Source of the DNA: Leisingera methylohalidivorans DSM 14336
GTDB lineage: Bacteria; Pseudomonadota; Alphaproteobacteria; Rhodobacterales; Rhodobacteraceae
Direction of reading: 5' to 3'
DNA: 64,000 nucleotides
Assembly: GCF_000511355.1 (NCBI RefSeq)
Contig: NC_023136.1
Span: 1-64,000 of the forward strand
Made by a program: the position numbers and the translations under genes
Shown here: piece by piece, positions 53,012 through 60,288 of the stretch
Layout: every line of letters starts with the position of its first letter
Position numbering within the stretch: position 1 is the stretch's first letter
The notes under the pieces: model-generated
Seen by the model: the letters and a program-made list of their open reading frames with translations, nothing else
What the model was told of the DNA's origin: nothing
Databases searched by the model: none

Positions 53012-53050
53012 GAAACGGTTTTGCGGTCCTGTCCCCGCGGGGACAGGCGG

Positions 53051-54151
53051 TCAGTCTTCCTGTTCCAAAGCCTCGAAGAAGGCGGCAATGGCGTCTTCCA
53101 GCTTGTGCCGGTCGATCTCTGAGAAGTCGCGTTCCATCGCCATCTCGATCTTGCCGTCGCGGGCCTGGCAGCGGACTGTCCCCGCGGGGACAGTGCAGCG
53201 CAAGGTGGTTTTGGCGACACCGGGACGCGGCGACGACGGCGCGCGGGGGGCGTTCTTGCGCTTGCCCTCGGCAAAGCTGCGCAGCACGTCCAGCTCGGCC
53301 TCTTCGCCCGAGGGCTGCACCCGCGCCAGCGTATCGCGCAGCACCTGCGCGTTCATCGCATCCGCCTCCAGCCGCTTTTTCAGGTCCAGCCCCAGCGCCC
53401 GCGGGATCGCCTCGGCGAATTTCAGATCGTCGCCGACCGCCTTCAGCACCTGCGCGAAATGGCGGATGTAGATCCGCTTCTGCCGGCCGGCAGAGGCGTA
53501 AAGGTCGTTGACCGCATCTTCGATGGTCTCGGCCCCGGTGCCGGTGTCCTCGGCATAGCGCAGCGCCAGCTGGGCCATCTCGGCGAATGAGATGTCGCGG
53601 CGCACCAGGTTCTCGTCCACCATCCGGCGGTACAGGCTTTGCAGGCTGTCGCCCTTGGCCACCAAACCCGCGGGGATATGGGCATAGCTCTTGTCGCCGG
53701 TCTCGCTCAGCAGTTCGAAATAGGCCCGCATCCGGCGGTAGCCCTGGATCAGCTCGTACTGGCCGTTTTCCTTGGCCTCGACCCGGATCGGGTTGGACAG
53801 GCCAACCGCCTTGATCGACTCTTTCAGCTCGTCCAGCTCGGGATCACGCTCATCCTTGCGGTCGCGGATCAGCTTTTTCATGGTGATCATGCCAAGCGGG
53901 ATCCGGTCGACCACCAGGCCCAGCTTTTTCAGCCGGACAAATTCATGCGCCAGCCGGTCGTTCTCGGCGCGGATGTCCTGCTCGGCTTCAGCCCGGGCAC
54001 GCAACGCGTCGGCGTTTTCCGAAATCGCCGTGGCCATCGGACCGCGCCGCGCATCCGCCGGTTTTTCATCCGGTTTTTTGGCGGCTGTCCCCGCGGGGAA
54101 AACCTGTGGCTCAGACGGGAAGTCGATGTCGAAGACTCTGCGTTTGCTCAT
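53051..54151 (-). CDS. parB: ParB-type partition protein
   Basis: This 366-residue DNA-binding partition protein has the ParB N-terminal motifs ELIQGYRRMRAY (about 133-144) and VDENLVRRDISFAEMAQLALRYA (about 178-200), followed by a helical DNA-binding region. Its ParB box is preceded by a charged coiled-coil-like stretch. Two peptide insertions, VFPAGT near residue 18 and VPAGT at 321-325, are encoded by palindrome copies at 54086 and 53177. The start overlaps the parA stop (ATGA). It should bind a centromere, probably the TGTCCCCGCGGGGACA sites around it, and activate the ParA ATPase. Confidence 0.88.
   Translation of the reverse strand: MSKRRVFDIDFPSEPQVFPAGTAAKKPDEKPADARRGPMATAISENADALRARAEAEQDIRAENDRLAHEFVRLKKLGLVVDRIPLGMITMKKLIRDRKDERDPELDELKESIKAVGLSNPIRVEAKENGQYELIQGYRRMRAYFELLSETGDKSYAHIPAGLVAKGDSLQSLYRRMVDENLVRRDISFAEMAQLALRYAEDTGTGAETIEDAVNDLYASAGRQKRIYIRHFAQVLKAVGDDLKFAEAIPRALGLDLKKRLEADAMNAQVLRDTLARVQPSGEEAELDVLRSFAEGKRKNAPRAPSSPRPGVAKTTLRCTVPAGTVRCQARDGKIEMAMERDFSEIDRHKLEDAIAAFFEALEQED
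53177..53192. repeat. Palindrome copy inside parB (3' part)
   Basis: A perfect TGTCCCCGCGGGGACA read in parB as VPAGT (residues 321-325), in the poorly conserved region near the C-terminus. Confidence 0.9.
54086..54101. repeat. Palindrome copy inside parB (5' part), one mismatch
   Basis: TGTCCCCGCGGGGAAA differs from the consensus at position 15. It is read on the minus strand as FPAGT near residue 18 of ParB, just after the N-terminal MSKRRVFDIDFP peptide. Confidence 0.85.
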
Positions 54152-55452
54152 GCCTCATCCTCCAGTTTCTCCCAGGCTTCCACCGCGTAGGCTTTGAATT
54201 CGTCATAAGCCTGATCGAAGGAGGCGCGCGCGCGCCGCCAGGTTTCGCGGGTCATATCCCGGTAGTCGATTTCATAGATGGAACTCAGGAACCGCCCCGA
54301 TTGTTCGACTGCGCGGGTCATCTCGATCGGGTGTTCGGTCATTCTACCCTCAAACACCTTCATAAATGCCGAACGCATCGCACGGTGCAAATCGTTACCG
54401 CTTTCGTAACGGGTGAGGAGGAAGCGGACATCCTGGAACACTTTGGGCAGCGCAAATGTCCCCGCGGGGACAACGCCGTTAAAGGCCGACAGATCTTCCA
54501 GCGCCTCGGACAGCTGGCCGATGAAGGAGGTGGTGGAGTCATATTCCCAATAGCCGGGGCCGGACGGGATATAGAGCATGTCGGCGGCAAAGACCGCGTT
54601 CATCGACTGGTAGCCGATCGCGGGGGGGCAGTCGAAAATCATCAGGTCGTAATCTTCCGCGGGCAGCTGGTCGAGGTAGCGGGAGACCGCGGCGAAGAAC
54701 GACCATTCCGGGTTCAGGTGGCGGTACTGGGCCGAGGCGAATTCGACAAAGGCCGCATTGGCGCAGGAGGGGATGATGTCGATGGTCGGCCAGCTGGTCG
54801 GTTTGACAAAGTCGCTGACCCGCAGGTCCTGCAGCCCCATGCCGGTGATCGCATCGGGCAGCTGGCGCCGGGGCAGGGCGGTGCCGGACTCGGCGCCGCT
54901 GGCCACGGCGTTCATCCGTTCGGTCTCGCGCACCAGGTCGCGCGCCATGATGCCCCAGACGGTGTAATCCTCGGTGACATCGCTAAGGCCCATGGAGTGG
55001 GACAGGGTCGCCTGCGGGTCGAAGTCGACACAGAGCACCCGGTAGCCGTCCAGCGCCGCAGCATGTGCGAAATGCAGCGCCACGGTGGATTTGCCGGCGC
55101 CGCCTTTGAAGTTGGAGATCGCCACCCGCAGTGCCCGTTTCCCTGCGGGGCGTTTGGGCAGCAGGGATTTGCGGTTGATCTTGATGCGGCGGCGCAGCTC
55201 GTTGATTTCCTCCAGCGAATACCAGCGCTGGCGGCCGTCCTCCTCGACATGGCCCTGGGGCAGCGAGGGGTCCGCCGACAGCCGTCCCCGCAGGGTCGAC
55301 TGGTTGACCCGGAAAATCAGCTCGGCCACTTCCCAGGAGGAGAACCGGCGCAGGGTCTTTTCCATTTCGGGGGAGAAGGTCTGCTGGCGGATCCAGCTTT
55401 GCATCTTGAGAGATTGGGCCTGCATTTTGGACAGGTCTTCGTGCGTAAACAT
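54148..55452 (-). CDS. parA: ParA-type partition ATPase
   Basis: This 434-residue protein has an N-terminal helix-turn-helix region (about 35-95, MerR-like, with GRQRWYSLEEINELRRRI) and a deviant Walker A FKGGAGKST at 115-123. Walker B-type sequence (YDLMIFDCPPAIGYQS, about 267-282) and a C-terminal helical region follow. This is the long ParA type that also autoregulates its operon. It contains VPAGT at 327-331, encoded by the palindrome copy at 54457. It moves ParB-bound plasmid copies apart in the cytoplasm and is encoded divergently from the initiator. Confidence 0.92.
   Translation of the reverse strand: MFTHEDLSKMQAQSLKMQSWIRQQTFSPEMEKTLRRFSSWEVAELIFRVNQSTLRGRLSADPSLPQGHVEEDGRQRWYSLEEINELRRRIKINRKSLLPKRPAGKRALRVAISNFKGGAGKSTVALHFAHAAALDGYRVLCVDFDPQATLSHSMGLSDVTEDYTVWGIMARDLVRETERMNAVASGAESGTALPRRQLPDAITGMGLQDLRVSDFVKPTSWPTIDIIPSCANAAFVEFASAQYRHLNPEWSFFAAVSRYLDQLPAEDYDLMIFDCPPAIGYQSMNAVFAADMLYIPSGPGYWEYDSTTSFIGQLSEALEDLSAFNGVVPAGTFALPKVFQDVRFLLTRYESGNDLHRAMRSAFMKVFEGRMTEHPIEMTRAVEQSGRFLSSIYEIDYRDMTRETWRRARASFDQAYDEFKAYAVEAWEKLEDEA
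54457..54472. repeat. Palindrome copy inside parA
   Basis: A perfect TGTCCCCGCGGGGACA read as VPAGT at residues 327-331, between two structural elements of the ATPase domain. Confidence 0.9.
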
Positions 55453-55769
55453 CGCTGCTCCTTAGCCTCACACGTTTTCGATTTAGCAGCGTCCATTTTT
55501 TGCGGACGCTAATTCAGCCTCAATATTCATTTACGCCGAATTTGCAAAAAACGCAAAAGCTAATATGGTTTGGAACAGCGTCCTGTCCCCGCGGGGACAG
55601 ATCTGCGGAAGGCCCAGCAAAACAAGGGCGGAACCGATTCGAAGCTGATCCGCCAAGCGATTCGTTTTATTGGATTTTTCTGGCGTTCAGGGGCCATATT
55701 TAGGGGGACACCCCGCGCCAAGACACAGCAGATTGGGGGACATTTCCGGCCCAATAGGGGACACACTGG
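55453..55769. other. Putative replication origin / divergent par-rep promoter region
   Basis: This 317-base gap separates parA from the initiator gene. It is AT-rich at 55480-55570 and holds the inverted repeat AGCGTCC (55488-55494) / GGACGCT (55504-55510), the small inverted repeat TTTGC (55541-55545) / GCAAA (55553-55557), one full palindrome (55584) and three GGGGACA half-sites close to the initiator. These are features expected of an origin with iterons and operators. Assignment is inference. Confidence 0.5.
55584..55599. repeat. Palindrome copy in the origin region
   Basis: A perfect TGTCCCCGCGGGGACA in the gap between parA and the initiator gene, 1127 bases from the nearest other copy. 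Confidence 0.9.
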
Positions 55770-55777
55770 ATGTCCCC
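55704..55777. repeat. GGGGACA half-site cluster before the initiator gene
   Basis: GGGGACA, the right half of the 16-base palindrome, occurs at 55704-55710, 55736-55742 and 55757-55763, and as its complement TGTCCCC at 55771-55777. The last one overlaps the presumed initiator start codon. Iteron-like binding by the initiator or operator binding by ParB would both fit. Confidence 0.6.
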
Positions 55778-56687
55778 CCATACCATTGATACCAATTTTT
55801 CTTTCGAAAAAGGGATTGGGATTGAATTCAATTCCGCTCAGCGCTTGACAGAATCGGAATTCCGGACGCAAATCAGGTACAACAAACGAATAGCGTTGAG
55901 TTCGGAGCAAACCGGATGGCGCAATTCCCGGCAAAACTGGCTGGGAGCACTTGAGGCAGCATATCCCGGCCCAGCAGGGCAGGGAAGAGAAACGGGGGCA
56001 GCAATGCTTGCCAAACGGCCTGCGGGGCGCAATGCCTCTGCGTTGAAGTATGACATCCTCACAGCGATGGGGGCATATGCGCTTGGCCAGGGCAAGGGGG
56101 CGCAGAAGCTGGTGCTGCGGTTCATGACATTGATGACCGCGCGCTACAACTGGCAGCGCGATGAGCTGGCAGTGGGCCAGCGCGAGATTGCCCGGCTGTG
56201 GGATGTCGATGAACGCACGGTGAAGCGCGAGATGGCCAAGCTGCGGGGCTGGGGCTGGCTGGTGGTGAAACGCCAGGGCGCGCGCGGCCGGGTCACTGAA
56301 TACGGGATCGATCTGGAGCGGCTGCTGGCGGACACCCGGGAACGCTGGGCGGCTGTGGGCCCGGATTTCGAACACCGGATGCAGAACAATGACGAGCCTG
56401 CGCCCAATGTGGTGCCCTTGCGCCCCGGAGCGGCACCGCCTGCGCCGGATGTCTCGGACGGCAGCGAGTGGAGCCTGGCCAAGGCAGTGCTGCATGCGGA
56501 GGACCCGGCGAATTATGCGTCGTGGATTCAAGGGCTGGAAAAGGCCGGGCGGGCAGGGGGCCGGTTGGTGCTGAAGGCGCCGAGCCGGTTCCATGCCAAT
56601 TATGTGATGGCGCATCTGATGCCGCGCCTGCTGGCCGCCTGCCGGGATGTGGACGGCGATGTGGCGGCGATTGTGGTGGAGGCGTGA
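55770..56687 (+). CDS. DnaA-like plasmid replication initiator
   Basis: In this 305-residue protein the middle (about 80-190) is a winged-helix-like region (AVGQREIARLWDVDERTVKREMAKLRGWGWLVVKRQGARGRVTEYGIDLERLL). The C-terminal 75 residues (SEWSLAKAVLHAEDPANYASWIQGLEKAGRAGGRLVLKAPSRFHANYVMAHLMPRLLAAC) resemble the DnaA N-terminal domain. That composition defines the DnaA-like replication class described in Rhodobacterales plasmids. The adjacent parAB and origin region support the role. The ATG at 55770 lies in a half-site and has only AGGGG upstream; internal starts near residue 77 (MLAKRPAGRN) cannot be excluded. Confidence 0.8.
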   Translation: MSPHTIDTNFSFEKGIGIEFNSAQRLTESEFRTQIRYNKRIALSSEQTGWRNSRQNWLGALEAAYPGPAGQGRETGAAMLAKRPAGRNASALKYDILTAMGAYALGQGKGAQKLVLRFMTLMTARYNWQRDELAVGQREIARLWDVDERTVKREMAKLRGWGWLVVKRQGARGRVTEYGIDLERLLADTRERWAAVGPDFEHRMQNNDEPAPNVVPLRPGAAPPAPDVSDGSEWSLAKAVLHAEDPANYASWIQGLEKAGRAGGRLVLKAPSRFHANYVMAHLMPRLLAACRDVDGDVAAIVVEA

Positions 56688-56792
56688 GGCCAAATCCGCG
56701 GCGGGGCGGTTGAACCCCTTGGGGGCAGGGCCTTATGTGGGCGGGCAGGGGCTTGGTTTAAGACCCCCGGCGAGTAACAAGGAGCAGCCCGG

Positions 56793-58067
56793 ATGAGCGG
56801 CGTGCAGGACAAAATCTGTGTCATTGGCCTTGGCTATGTGGGGCTGCCGCTGGCAGCGGCCTTCGGGCGGCACCGGCCGGTGCTGGGGTTCGACATTGAC
56901 CCTGGCCGTATTGCCGAGCTGCGCCGGGGCGAGGACCGCACCCGCGAACTGGGCCGGCCGGAGCTGGCGGCGGCGGAATATCTGAGCTTCACCTCGGACC
57001 CGGCCGCGATCGCGGATTGCTCGATCTATATTATCACCGTGCCGACGCCGGTGGATGCCAGCCACCGGCCGGATCTGAGCCCGCTTCTGGCGGCCTCGGC
57101 CATTGTCGGCGGGGTGCTGCAACCGGGCGATCTGGTGATCTATGAATCCACCGTCTATCCCGGCGCCACCGAGGAAGACTGCGTGCCTCTTCTGGAAACG
57201 CGCTCGGGGCTGGTGTTCAACAAGGATTTCTTTGCCGGCTACTCACCGGAGCGGATCAACCCCGGCGACAAGGCGCGGCGGCTGGCGGATATCGTCAAGG
57301 TCACGTCCGGCTCGACGCCGGAGGTGGCGGAACGGGTCGATGCGCTCTACCGCGAGGTGGTGACGGCGGGCACCCACAAGGCGGCAAGCATCCGGGTGGC
57401 CGAAGCGGCCAAGGTGATCGAGAACAGCCAGCGGGATATCAACATCGCGCTGGTCAATGAGCTGGCGAAGATCTTCAACCGGATGGGGATCGACACCGAG
57501 GCGGTGCTGGAAGCGGCTGGAACCAAATGGAATTTCCTGCCGTTCCGCCCCGGACTGGTGGGCGGGCACTGCATCGGGGTGGATCCCTATTACCTGACCC
57601 ACAAGGCGGAGCAGCTGGGCTATCACCCGGAGATCCTGCTGGCCGGGCGGCGGCTGAATGACGGCATGGGCGCCTATGTGGCGGGCGAGATGGTCAAGGC
57701 GATGCTGAAACGCGGCTTGCCGGTCGCGGGTGCGCGGGTGCTGGTGATGGGGCTGACGTTCAAGGAGAACTGCCCGGACCTGCGCAATACGCGGGTGATT
57801 GATGTGGTGCGCAGCCTGGAGGAATACGGCGCGGCGGTGGATGTGTATGATCCCCATGCCGACCCGGAGGAAGCGCAGGCGGAATACGGCATTCCGCTGG
57901 TGGCGGCGCCGGGGCAGGGGGCCTATGCCGGGGTTGTTCTGGCGGTTGCGCATTCGGAGTTCCGGGAGATGGGCGCAGCAGCGGTCCGCGGCCTGGGGAC
58001 TGAGGGCGCGCTGATTTATGATCTGAAATATGTGCTGGCGCCGGATCAGGCCGATTTGCGGCTTTGA
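56793..58067 (+). CDS. Nucleotide-sugar (UDP-HexNAc type) 6-dehydrogenase
   Basis: This 424-residue enzyme has an N-terminal Rossmann motif [37 protein letters not shown], the catalytic Cys260 in [13 protein letters not shown] and the C-terminal UDP-binding domain ([20 protein letters not shown]). The SPERINPGD and [12 protein letters not shown] pattern is typical of TviB/WbpA-type enzymes that oxidise UDP-N-acetylhexosamines to uronates for capsule or O-antigen. AAGGAG precedes the ATG. No glycosyltransferase or epimerase partner is next to it in the window. Confidence 0.9.
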   Translation: MSGVQDKICVIGLGYVGLPLAAAFGRHRPVLGFDIDPGRIAELRRGEDRTRELGRPELAAAEYLSFTSDPAAIADCSIYIITVPTPVDASHRPDLSPLLAASAIVGGVLQPGDLVIYESTVYPGATEEDCVPLLETRSGLVFNKDFFAGYSPERINPGDKARRLADIVKVTSGSTPEVAERVDALYREVVTAGTHKAASIRVAEAAKVIENSQRDINIALVNELAKIFNRMGIDTEAVLEAAGTKWNFLPFRPGLVGGHCIGVDPYYLTHKAEQLGYHPEILLAGRRLNDGMGAYVAGEMVKAMLKRGLPVAGARVLVMGLTFKENCPDLRNTRVIDVVRSLEEYGAAVDVYDPHADPEEAQAEYGIPLVAAPGQGAYAGVVLAVAHSEFREMGAAAVRGLGTEGALIYDLKYVLAPDQADLRL

Positions 58068-58132
58068 TCAGCGGAACCTCCCGTTGATACCGGAAGTGCT
58101 GTAGCCTTGCCGTGTCAGCAAGGAGGTCGGAT

Positions 58133-58567
58133 ATGAGTTACGTTCTGGAAGGCCGCTGCCTGTGCGGCGCAGTGAAGATCCGTGTGAAGGGGCAGCACGA
58201 TCCCCGCGCCGGCGCCTGTCATTGCCGGATGTGCCAGCGCTGGACCGGCGGGCTTTTCTTATGTTTCGAGGCCGCGGCAGAGGCGGTGACGGTTGAGGGG
58301 CCGGTGACCCGCTATCAATCCACCGCCTTTGCCGAACGGGCGTTCTGCAGCACCTGCGGGTCGCAGCTGTGGATGCGGGATGTGGACAAGGAAAACGCGC
58401 CCTATGACCTGATGCCGGGGCTGTTTGACGCGGCGCTGACCTGGCCGCTCAGGTCGGAGATCTATGCCGACCGGGCAATGGCCGCCGTGCGGCTGGAAGG
58501 CGATCACAAGCGGATCACCCGGGACCAGTATGAAGCGCAGAACCCGTTTATTGACGGCGATGTCTGA
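58133..58567 (+). CDS. GFA-family zinc-binding protein
   Basis: This 144-residue protein of the glutathione-dependent formaldehyde-activating fold has the zinc ligands RCLCGAV, CHCRMCQRW and FCSTCGSQLW. AGGAGG lies seven bases before the ATG at 58133, which fixes the start. Most GFA paralogues have no proven activity, so formaldehyde activation should not be assumed. It stands alone between unrelated genes. Confidence 0.88.
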   Translation: MSYVLEGRCLCGAVKIRVKGQHDPRAGACHCRMCQRWTGGLFLCFEAAAEAVTVEGPVTRYQSTAFAERAFCSTCGSQLWMRDVDKENAPYDLMPGLFDAALTWPLRSEIYADRAMAAVRLEGDHKRITRDQYEAQNPFIDGDV

Positions 58568-58626
58568 CCGCAGGGGGCTGGCCGGACTTTGGGGCTGCGG
58601 GGCGGGGGCTGTTTTCCAGGCGGGCT

Positions 58627-59547
58627 TTACCGTCCGATCCGCGGCAGTTTCGGGCCGCTCCAATAGGCGCCACTGTCCTGGCGCAGGGCGTCATAGGCTT
58701 CGATGCGGTTTCGGGCCTGGTCTCCGCCGGCCTCGATCAGATGGGTGAGCAGGCATTCCAGCACCGCCATCGCGCCGCCGATGGCGCCGAACGGGTGCAG
58801 CGAATTGGCGGCGACCGCCAGCACGTGGTCGGTGCGGATGCCGGGGGCGATGACCTCGCTGTCGGAGATCAGGATCACCGATGCGCCGCGCTCCCCGGCC
58901 AGCCGCAGCGCCTGGATGGTGCCGGCAGAATAGGGGGCGAAGGTGACGGCGATCAGGCAGTCCCGGGCTCCGATTTCGAGGAGATCGTCGAGGGCGGCGC
59001 CCATGTGGCGGGGCACCAGCTCCAGTCCCGGCAGCGCCATGCGGCCAACATAGTGGAAGTAATAGGCCAGCGCATAAGATGACCGGGTCGCGGTGACATA
59101 GCTGCGGCGGGCGGACAGCAGCGTGCCGACGATGGCCTGGGTGCGTTCTGCTGTCATCAGCCGCAGGGACCGCGAGGTGATGTTGAGCTGGTTGCGGGCG
59201 GCTGCGGCCTGCAGCGCGCCGGCCGGGCCGCCGTCCGCCATGCGGTCGAGCCAGTCCTGGCCGAGATCAGCGTCGCGGACTGTGGTCAGGGCGGCACGGA
59301 AGGGGGCGCGGAAGGTTTCGAATGTGTCATAGCCCAGATGCTGGGCGAGGCGGACAAAGCTGTTGGCGCTGATGCCGGTTTTCTGCGCCGAGGTGCGGAC
59401 GGTATCGAGGCCGAAGTCGCCGGGGTTGTCGATCACATATTTCGCCGCCGCCTTGAGCTTGGGCGGGAGATCGTCCATCCGGTCCTTGAGGTGCTGGATC
59501 AGCCGGGCGGTTTTGCGGGGGTCGAGATGCGGGTCCATGCGCCGCAT
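58627..59547 (-). CDS. MurR/RpiR-family transcriptional regulator
   Basis: This 306-residue protein has an N-terminal HTH_6 domain (about 10-85, PPKLKAAAKYVIDNPGDFGLDTVRTSAQKTGISANSFVRLAQHLGYDTFETFR) and a SIS sugar-phosphate-binding domain (about 130-270, VTATRSSYALAYYFHYVG, ILISDSEVIAPG). It typically senses a phosphosugar or related anion. No target operon is adjacent on its strand, so the regulon is unknown. Confidence 0.88.
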   Translation of the reverse strand: MRRMDPHLDPRKTARLIQHLKDRMDDLPPKLKAAAKYVIDNPGDFGLDTVRTSAQKTGISANSFVRLAQHLGYDTFETFRAPFRAALTTVRDADLGQDWLDRMADGGPAGALQAAAARNQLNITSRSLRLMTAERTQAIVGTLLSARRSYVTATRSSYALAYYFHYVGRMALPGLELVPRHMGAALDDLLEIGARDCLIAVTFAPYSAGTIQALRLAGERGASVILISDSEVIAPGIRTDHVLAVAANSLHPFGAIGGAMAVLECLLTHLIEAGGDQARNRIEAYDALRQDSGAYWSGPKLPRIGR

Positions 59548-59599
59548 CAGAGCAGATGTGCGGGGAATGGCAAGGGCGGAACGGGTGTTCTTAGCCGCA

Positions 59600-59902
59600 C
59601 TATTCCGAAAGGAAGGCCATCAGGTCCTGGCGGGCGTGCAGGATGCGGATGATCTCGGGGCGTCCCTGCTCCAGCCGGTAGATCACCAGATGCGCGCCGG
59701 TCGGGTGAATGCGCACCGGCGGGGTGAATTCAGTCCGTTCGCGGGCCATTCCGGGGAAGCCGGCGATCAGATCGAACAGGGCAAACAGGCTGTCGGCATA
59801 GGCATCGGCCTGTGTTTCACCCCAGGTTTCCAGCCCGTAGCGCCAGATGGCGGCGAGGTCGGCACGGGCGGCGGGGCGCAGGCGCCAGCGCGGTTCAGCC
59901 AT
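59600..59902 (-). CDS. parE: RelE/ParE-family toxin
   Basis: This 100-residue protein has the ParE-type fold pattern: LRPAARADLAAIWRYGLETWGETQADAYADSLFALFDLIAGFPGMARE, then VRIHPTGAHLVIYRLEQGRPEIIRILHARQDLMAFL. ParE toxins inhibit gyrase, while RelE relatives cleave mRNA. Its start overlaps the antitoxin stop by eight bases, the usual arrangement. It is likely a plasmid-maintenance module near the par locus. Confidence 0.88.
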   Translation of the reverse strand: MAEPRWRLRPAARADLAAIWRYGLETWGETQADAYADSLFALFDLIAGFPGMARERTEFTPPVRIHPTGAHLVIYRLEQGRPEIIRILHARQDLMAFLSE

Positions 59903-60131
59903 TGCGGCGCATAGCGGCCTTGAACCCTTCGGCTGTCAGCGCCTCTGCCGGGCCGCTGGCAAGGCCTGCGTCGATGGCGGATTGCAGTTCGCCAATGGCG
60001 GCCGCGCGGACCTGGTCGCGGCGGATCAGGTCGCGGACATAGTCGCTGGAATTGGCATAGGTGCCGGCGCGGGCCTGGTCTTCGACCCAGTCTTTCATCT
60101 GATCCGGCAAGGATACGTTCATGGTGGCCAT
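59895..60131 (-). CDS. parD: ParD-like antitoxin
   Basis: This 78-residue ribbon-helix-helix protein (ATMNVSLPDQMKDWVEDQARAGTYANSSDYVRDLIRRDQ) has a C-terminal toxin-neutralising tail. The ATG at 60131 has GGGAG upstream and gives the canonical N-terminus; the frame extends further but without family similarity. It binds and neutralises the ParE-type toxin encoded downstream and probably represses the operon. Confidence 0.88.
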   Translation of the reverse strand: MATMNVSLPDQMKDWVEDQARAGTYANSSDYVRDLIRRDQVRAAAIGELQSAIDAGLASGPAEALTAEGFKAAMRRNG

Positions 60132-60228
60132 TGGCAGGTCTCCCTTTACTTCATCAGGATATGGCAATCTTTGCCAAAAGTGCAAGGATGGAAGCCGCGG
60201 GGGATGTCCGGCCTGTCAGCCGGGAGAT

Positions 60229-60260
60229 AAAAAAACACCCGCTGCCTGGCGGCGCGGGTG
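60229..60260 (-). terminator. Intrinsic terminator of the rhodanese-YidC-PEPS gene
   Basis: On the minus strand CACCCGC and GCGGGTG form a seven-base-pair stem around an 11-base loop, followed by seven T residues (A-run at 60229-60235). It lies 28 bases after the stop codon. Confidence 0.75.
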
Positions 60261-60288
60261 CTTCTTGTTTTCCAGGCTGGCGGTCGGA

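Larger units (their letters stand above)
51984..53045. repeat. Array of twelve 16-bp palindromes, putative plasmid centromere
   Basis: TGTCCCCGCGGGGACA occurs at 51984, 52084, 52140, 52276, 52331, 52431 (A in first position), 52531, 52628, 52741, 52842, 52931 and 53030. Start-to-start distances are 100, 56, 136, 55, 100, 100, 97, 113, 101, 89 and 99. No gene is supported in this kilobase; open frames here only repeat the palindrome as xPAGT or PRGD. It lies between the convergent ends of the YceI-OmpA gene and parB. The site has the length and outer TGT...ACA of classical parS (TGTTTCACGTGAAACA), and ParB is encoded next to it, so a centromere is the leading idea. Binding has not been shown. 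Confidence 0.85.

Noticed and set aside
51984..53045. CRISPR-like array of short repeats with unique spacers
   Set aside because: The repeat is a perfect 16-base palindrome with spacers from about 39 to 120 bases, copies occur inside genes, and there are no cas genes. It fits a partition or initiator site array.
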